Part shown: positions 20,836 to 24,615 of the stretch, piece after piece
Position numbering within the stretch: the stretch's first letter is position 1
How the letters are laid out: each line of letters starts with the position of its first letter
Origin: Candidatus Desantisiibacteriota bacterium
GTDB taxonomy: Bacteria > UBA9089 > CG2-30-40-21
Length of the DNA stretch: 24,615 nt
Assembly (NCBI GenBank): GCA_016208205.1
Contig: JACQYP010000048.1
Location: forward strand, 1-24,615
Direction: 5' to 3'
Program-made: the position numbers and the translations under genes
The notes under the pieces: model-generated
Database searches by the model: none
What the model was told of the DNA's origin: nothing
Seen by the model: only the letters and a program-made list of their open reading frames with translations

Positions 20836-23448
20836 TTGCATCTCCAGCAACAGCCTCCTCCCCTCGTTCATAGCCTCCTCGACCATTTCAGGCTTTGTCC
20901 CGCCTGCTTGAGCAATATCTGCTTTACCGCCGCCACTGCCACCAGTAATACCTGCTATTTGTTTAATCAACTTACCGGCATGCAGCCAAGCAGTTAAGTC
21001 CTGACTAACCTTAACCACCCAAAAGACCTTGCCATCGATAACAGAGGACAAAATAATCACCCCTGATTGCAGCTTATCCATTAACAAATCCGCAGTCTCT
21101 CGGAGTAATGAAGGCTCTGTCAAATCAAGCACAGAGGTTATAACCTGTATTTTATCACTCCTTTCCACAATATTTATCAGGGCATCAATCTTCCCCTTAA
21201 TCAATTCACTATTAAGCCTTGCTATCTCCTTTTCCTGCTCCTTATTTGATTTTATAAGCTTTTCTACCCTTGGAACAAGCTCATCTGATGAGGTTTTCAG
21301 TAATTGGGAAAGCTCCAGATTTATCAATTGTTGTTTGCATGCATACGCATAGGCCCCTTGTCCTGAGAATGCTTCAATCCTTCTTACACCGGATGCTATC
21401 CCCATCTCTGTTTTTATCTTGAATAATCCTATCTCACCGGTTGCAGAGGCATGAGTCCCACCGCATAATTCCATGCTGTAATCAGAAATCTTAACTACTC
21501 GCACCATTTGCCCATATTTTTCACCAAAAAGAGCCATGGCACCTGATTCCTCAGCCTTAGAGAGTTCTGTTTCAAATATTTCAACAGGCAGGTTTTCCCG
21601 TATCTTACTGTTTACCAATTCCTCTGTTTTCCGGCATTCTTCCTCGGTTAAGGGAGAAGGATGACTGAAATCAAATCGTAGATAATCAGAATGGACAAAT
21701 GAACCTGCTTGTTGGACATGCCTGCCAAGCACCTGCTGTAAGGCAGCCTGAAGCAAATGGGTTGCAGTATGATTCCTTGCAATTGACAGACGATGAGGAA
21801 TATCTATCTGTGCCTTTATCTCCTCATCCTTTTTTAACACACCCTGTTTGATTCTTGCATGATGAACGATTGTCTTTCCAATAACAGACCTCTGAGTATC
21901 AAATACCTCTGCCTCACCATTTGTGCCAATGAGTATCCCTTTATCCCCTGCCTGTCCGCCAGACTCAGCATAGAAGGGGGTTATGTCTATAATTATCTGG
22001 ACATCCTCACCCTCTTTTGCTTTATCAACGATTTGCTCACTCTTGACAATATCTAATATCCTTGCTTCTATAGAGGACGAAAAATATCCCGCAAACTGTG
22101 TTTCCCGTTCAATAATAAATCCGGCTGACAGCCCTTTTTCCTCCATTCCAAGCCCTGCTGCCCTTGCCTTGTTTCGCTGGATGGACATCTCTTCATCAAA
22201 GCCTTGCATATCAATCCCAAGCCCTGCTTCTTTGATTATTTCCTCAGCAAGTATTACTGGAAAACCGTATGTATCGTAAAGCTTGAAAAGATCCTTTCCG
22301 CAAACGACCTTCCCATCCCTTCCTTTATACTCCTCAATCAATCCTTCTAAAATATTCAGTCCCCGTCCCAATGTAGCGGCAAATTTCTCCTCTTCTTGTT
22401 TAACGATCGAGGCAATATGGTCACCATACGGCAAAACCTCTTGAATGCCTGTAGTCTTGATAACTGTTGGTACAATTTGGGACAGAAATGTTCCCTGAAG
22501 ATTGAGTTGTCTCCCTTGACGAATAGCCCTTCTGATAAGTGAACGAAGGACATAACCTCGATTTTCGTTAGAAGGGAGCACATTATCAAATATCAAAAAG
22601 GTGATGGCTCGCATATGGTCTGCGATTATTCGCAACGGAATAGAGGTCAAGGGGTTGTTATCCCTGTAAGGTATACCCGATATCTCTGAAATGGCTTCAA
22701 TTATGGGAAAAAGCAAATCGCTGTCAAAGTTTGAGAACTTACCCTGAAGAACAGCCGCAAGTCGTTCCAGCCCCATGCCTGTATCAATATTTTTTTTAGG
22801 CAATGGATGGAGTATTCTTTTCTCATCCCGGTCAAATTGGGTAAACACAAGGTTCCATAACTCTAAATATCTATCACAATCGCAGCCGGGTGCGCAGCTT
22901 TCCTTCAAACAGCCAATCTCTGGTCCCTGATCAATAAGTATTTCTGAGCAGGGGCCACATGGACCTGTTTCGCCCATTGTCCAAAAATTGCTGTCTTCTC
23001 CCAGCTTAATAATTCTTTCCTCTGACAGCCCAATCTCTTTATTCCAGATGTTAAATGCCTCTTCATCATCAAGGTATATGGAAGCATACAGCCTATCTGC
23101 AGGCAATTTCACCACAGAGGTTAAGAATTCCCATGCCCAGACAATTGCCTCTTGCTTAAAATAATCACCAAACGAAAAGTTACCCAGCATCTCAAAGAAT
23201 GTATGATGCCGTGCAGTCTTTCCAACATTTTCAATATCATTTGTCCGCAGGCACCTTTGAGATGAGGCTGCTCTGATAAATGGCAAGGGGGAAACCTGTC
23301 CCAAAAAGAAGGGCTTAAACGGCACCATCCCGGCAATGGTAAAAAGCACGGTTGCGTCATCAGGAACCAAAGAAACGCTTGATTTTATCGTATGCCCCTT
23401 TTTTCTGAAGAATTCAAGATATGCCTGTCTTATTTCAAAACCTTTCAT
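20830..23448 (-). CDS. alaS: Alanyl-tRNA synthetase
   Basis: Charges tRNA-Ala and edits mischarged Ser/Gly. The 872-aa length is normal for the full enzyme. Class II catalytic core: RCLRTNDIENVGKTARHHTFFEMLGNFSFGDYF (65-97) and GMGLERLAAV (224-233). Editing-domain zinc ligands: HTATH (560-564) and CGGTH (662-666). C-Ala/DHHA1 oligomerisation domain ends in GGSGGGKADIAQAGG. An extra Cys-rich stretch lies at about 180-193 (CLKESCAPGCDCDRY). The start is MKGFEIRQAYLEFFRKKGH with AGGAG about 10 nt upstream. No T-box leader is seen. AT palindromes flank the gene on both sides. Confidence 0.98.
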   Translation of the reverse strand: MKGFEIRQAYLEFFRKKGHTIKSSVSLVPDDATVLFTIAGMVPFKPFFLGQVSPLPFIRAASSQRCLRTNDIENVGKTARHHTFFEMLGNFSFGDYFKQEAIVWAWEFLTSVVKLPADRLYASIYLDDEEAFNIWNKEIGLSEERIIKLGEDSNFWTMGETGPCGPCSEILIDQGPEIGCLKESCAPGCDCDRYLELWNLVFTQFDRDEKRILHPLPKKNIDTGMGLERLAAVLQGKFSNFDSDLLFPIIEAISEISGIPYRDNNPLTSIPLRIIADHMRAITFLIFDNVLPSNENRGYVLRSLIRRAIRQGRQLNLQGTFLSQIVPTVIKTTGIQEVLPYGDHIASIVKQEEEKFAATLGRGLNILEGLIEEYKGRDGKVVCGKDLFKLYDTYGFPVILAEEIIKEAGLGIDMQGFDEEMSIQRNKARAAGLGMEEKGLSAGFIIERETQFAGYFSSSIEARILDIVKSEQIVDKAKEGEDVQIIIDITPFYAESGGQAGDKGILIGTNGEAEVFDTQRSVIGKTIVHHARIKQGVLKKDEEIKAQIDIPHRLSIARNHTATHLLQAALQQVLGRHVQQAGSFVHSDYLRFDFSHPSPLTEEECRKTEELVNSKIRENLPVEIFETELSKAEESGAMALFGEKYGQMVRVVKISDYSMELCGGTHASATGEIGLFKIKTEMGIASGVRRIEAFSGQGAYAYACKQQLINLELSQLLKTSSDELVPRVEKLIKSNKEQEKEIARLNSELIKGKIDALINIVERSDKIQVITSVLDLTEPSLLRETADLLMDKLQSGVIILSSVIDGKVFWVVKVSQDLTAWLHAGKLIKQIAGITGGSGGGKADIAQAGGTKPEMVEEAMNEGRRLLLEMQK

Positions 23449-23472
23449 CTAAAAACGCTCCTGTGATAGTAA

Positions 23473-23504
23473 AATTAACAATTATTAATTGCTAATTGTT
23501 AATT
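23473..23504. repeat. AT palindrome between alaS and the Uma2 gene
   Basis: AATTAACAATTA (23473-23484), 8-nt loop, TAATTGTTAATT (23493-23504): 12-bp perfect stem. It directly abuts the TAG stop of the gene at 23505, as the related palindrome does at the alaS stop. Confidence 0.8.
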
Positions 23505-24080
23505 CTATTCAAAAACCGTTGCAAGGTCTATCTCCAAGTCTTCAAATATTCCAACCTTAATCTTATCCTCAGCCGAATACATCTCAGCTCTTGCATATTT
23601 ATTGCCATCAAGCTTATAAACAAGAATTGTTTTATCTAATGGATGCACAATCCAATATTCTCCTACCCCAACCCGTTCATAAAGGGAAAATTTCACGGTC
23701 ATATCTTTCTTAGTTGTTGATGGCGACAATATCTCTATAACCAGATCCGGTGCTCCCTTACATCTTTTACTGTTAAGCTTTGTTCTGTCACAAATTACAA
23801 ATATATCCGGCTGGACAACTGTCTGACAATTTTCTTCATTCTCATCATATTCCGGCAGAATGACATCAAGAGGGGCAACAAATACCTTGCAGGTTTTACC
23901 CTTTAAGTAAACAAAAAATTCCGTACCTAATGCCATAAGCATATCCTGATGTTCTATAGAAGGGGCATGGCTCATATCATAGGCAATACCATCGATTAAT
24001 TCCCATCTTTCTTCGTCAGGCCATCCAAGATAATCTTTATATGTGTATTTTTCTTCTTCTTTCCTTAGTGGTAATCCCAT
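23505..24080 (-). CDS. Uma2-family (DUF820) PD-(D/E)XK nuclease-fold protein
   Basis: 191 aa. Family pattern: YTYKDYLGWPDEERWELIDGIAYDM (N-terminal YxxL.. ERxELIdG), VFVAPLDVILPEYD, VVQPDIFVICD (catalytic-type Asp), APDLVIEILSPSTTKKDMTVKFSLYERVGVGEYWIVHP (E-I-L-S-P-S-T..D..K..Y). The acidic and lysine residues of the PD-(D/E)XK core are all present. Uma2 proteins are widespread and expanded in cyanobacteria and candidate phyla; their role is not settled. There is no strong ribosome-binding site; ATG 24080 fits the family N-terminus. It sits between the tRNA cluster and alaS, and its TAG stop abuts an AT palindrome. Confidence 0.88.
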   Translation of the reverse strand: MGLPLRKEEEKYTYKDYLGWPDEERWELIDGIAYDMSHAPSIEHQDMLMALGTEFFVYLKGKTCKVFVAPLDVILPEYDENEENCQTVVQPDIFVICDRTKLNSKRCKGAPDLVIEILSPSTTKKDMTVKFSLYERVGVGEYWIVHPLDKTILVYKLDGNKYARAEMYSAEDKIKVGIFEDLEIDLATVFE

Positions 24081-24128
24081 TTTCTTGCCTGCTGATTTGA
24101 GGGTAACCGCTGTGAACAGTTACAAATT

Positions 24129-24205
24129 TGGGGTGAGCGACGGGGCTTGAACCCGCGACAACCGGAGCCACAGTCCGGTGCTCTACCAACTGAGCTACGC
24201 TCACC
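24129..24205 (-). tRNA. tRNA-His (anticodon GTG)
   Basis: Read on the minus strand: an extra 5' G pairs with C73 (GGTGAGCG/CGCTCACC), the identity mark of tRNA-His. Then come TAGCTCAGTTGGTAGAGCA, anticodon stem ACCGG/CCGGT around CTGTGGCT (anticodon GTG), GGGTTCAAGCCC T arm, and CCA encoded. Confidence 0.95.
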
Positions 24206-24274
24206 ATGAATATAAAAAAAGCAAGACACCAAAGGTACATTCCCCCTTGTCCTTGCTCCCCCCTATTACTTTGT

Positions 24275-24351
24275 TGGTGCGCCCGGAGGGAATCGAACCC
24301 CCAACCTACTGCTTAGAAGGCAGTTGCTCTATCCAATTGAGCTACAGGCGC
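24275..24351 (-). tRNA. tRNA-Arg (anticodon TCT)
   Basis: Acceptor GCGCCTG pairs with CGGGCGC, then ACCA. D arm TAGCTCAATTGGATAGAGCA, anticodon stem ACTGC/GCAGT around CTTCTAA (anticodon TCT), T arm GGGGGTTCGATTCCCTC. Confidence 0.95.
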
Positions 24352-24354
24352 GAA

Positions 24355-24432
24355 TGGTCGGGGTGAAAGGATTCGAACCTTCGACTTCCTGCTCCCAAAG
24401 CAGGCGCGCTAGCCAGGCTGCGCTACACCCCG
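24355..24432 (-). tRNA. tRNA-Pro (anticodon TGG)
   Basis: Acceptor CGGGGTG pairs with CACCCCG, then ACCA. D arm TAGCGCAGCCTGGCTAGCGC, anticodon stem CCTGC/GCAGG around TTTGGGA (anticodon TGG), T arm AAGGTTCGAATCCTTT. Only 3 nt separate it from tRNA-Arg, so the three tRNAs are one transcript Pro-Arg-His. Confidence 0.95.
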
Positions 24433-24451
24433 ATATTTGCGATTACTATAT

Positions 24452-24480
24452 AGTTTAACACACATTGTAAAATAAGTCAA
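24452..24480 (-). promoter_or_regulatory. Promoter of the tRNA Pro-Arg-His cluster
   Basis: Minus strand: TTGACT (24480-24475), 17-nt spacer, TAAACT (24457-24452). It lies about 20 nt before tRNA-Pro. The remaining sequence to 24615 holds only a short AGGGCAT/ATGCCCT inverted pair and no gene. Confidence 0.6.
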
Positions 24481-24615
24481 GAAAAAACTGAATATTCTCT
24501 GAATATTCGATAAAGCGAATCCTGAATTCACACTACCCCATAAATCTGCCTCTAAGAGGGCATAGAAAGGGCAAGAGAGCATCCATGTTTATTCCATGAT
24601 GATAGGGATGCCCTA

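Noticed and set aside
24037..24366. Short ORFs over the tRNA genes, including one reading RPEGIEPPTYCLEGSC
   Set aside because: They are translations of the tRNA-His and tRNA-Arg genes, a well-known spurious ORF class.

Overview
The window looks like a stretch of ordinary chromosome from an uncultivated, diderm (Gram-negative-type) bacterium of moderate to low GC. Signs of an outer membrane are two CsgG-like lipoproteins, a TPR lipoprotein resembling BamD, a signal-peptide fragment of a PorV/UPF0164-like outer-membrane protein and a secreted beta-helix protein. TTG starts, CCA ends encoded in the tRNA genes and near-consensus sigma70 promoters (TTGACA-N17-TATAAT) point to Bacteria. The phylum cannot be fixed from this sequence alone.

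Layout. 1-1111 (minus): 5' part of a secreted right-handed beta-helix protein. 1298-8808 (plus): birA, larC, a nitroreductase-like gene broken by an in-frame TAA, two tandem CsgG-like lipoprotein paralogues, and priA. 9016-11470 (minus): cimA (isoleucine precursor synthesis) and a double helix-hairpin-helix ComEA-like protein. 11833: tRNA-Leu (plus). 12104-15266 (minus): rpsT, a ZapB-like coiled coil, zapA, a BamD-like TPR lipoprotein and lysA, read in that order. 15350-15881 (plus): an RRM RNA-binding protein transcribed divergently from rpsT. 15882-16822: no intact gene, only nested repeats and two head-on gene relics. 16833-23448 (minus): a protein of fourteen 21-residue repeats, ruvX, a frameshifted membrane-anchored dCTP-deaminase/dUTPase-fold protein, a small membrane protein and alaS. 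23505-24432 (minus): a Uma2-family protein and the tRNA cluster Pro-Arg-His, which carries its own promoter. From 24481 to the end nothing codes.

Most genes are housekeeping: biotinylation, replication restart, translation, cell division, lysine and isoleucine synthesis. What stands out is the density of small palindromic repeats. Nearly every intergenic gap holds one. Many are hairpins with GTAG at the 5' base of the stem, the layout of REP elements mobilised by RAYT (TnpA-REP) transposases, but with at least eight unrelated stem sequences. A 26-nt version (GTAG + GGGC stem) occurs six times with compensatory stem changes. Two copies lie inside larC and priA in exactly the same reading phase, so both proteins carry a repeat-encoded peptide. 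Other repeats supply a second insertion in larC, the linker between the two HhH domains, the C-terminal tail of CimA, TAG stop codons of four genes, and the hydrophobic core of a lipoprotein signal peptide. The last comes from an 8-bp tandem unit that encodes the same hydrophobic octapeptide in every frame. No RAYT gene is present in the window; one would be expected elsewhere in the genome.
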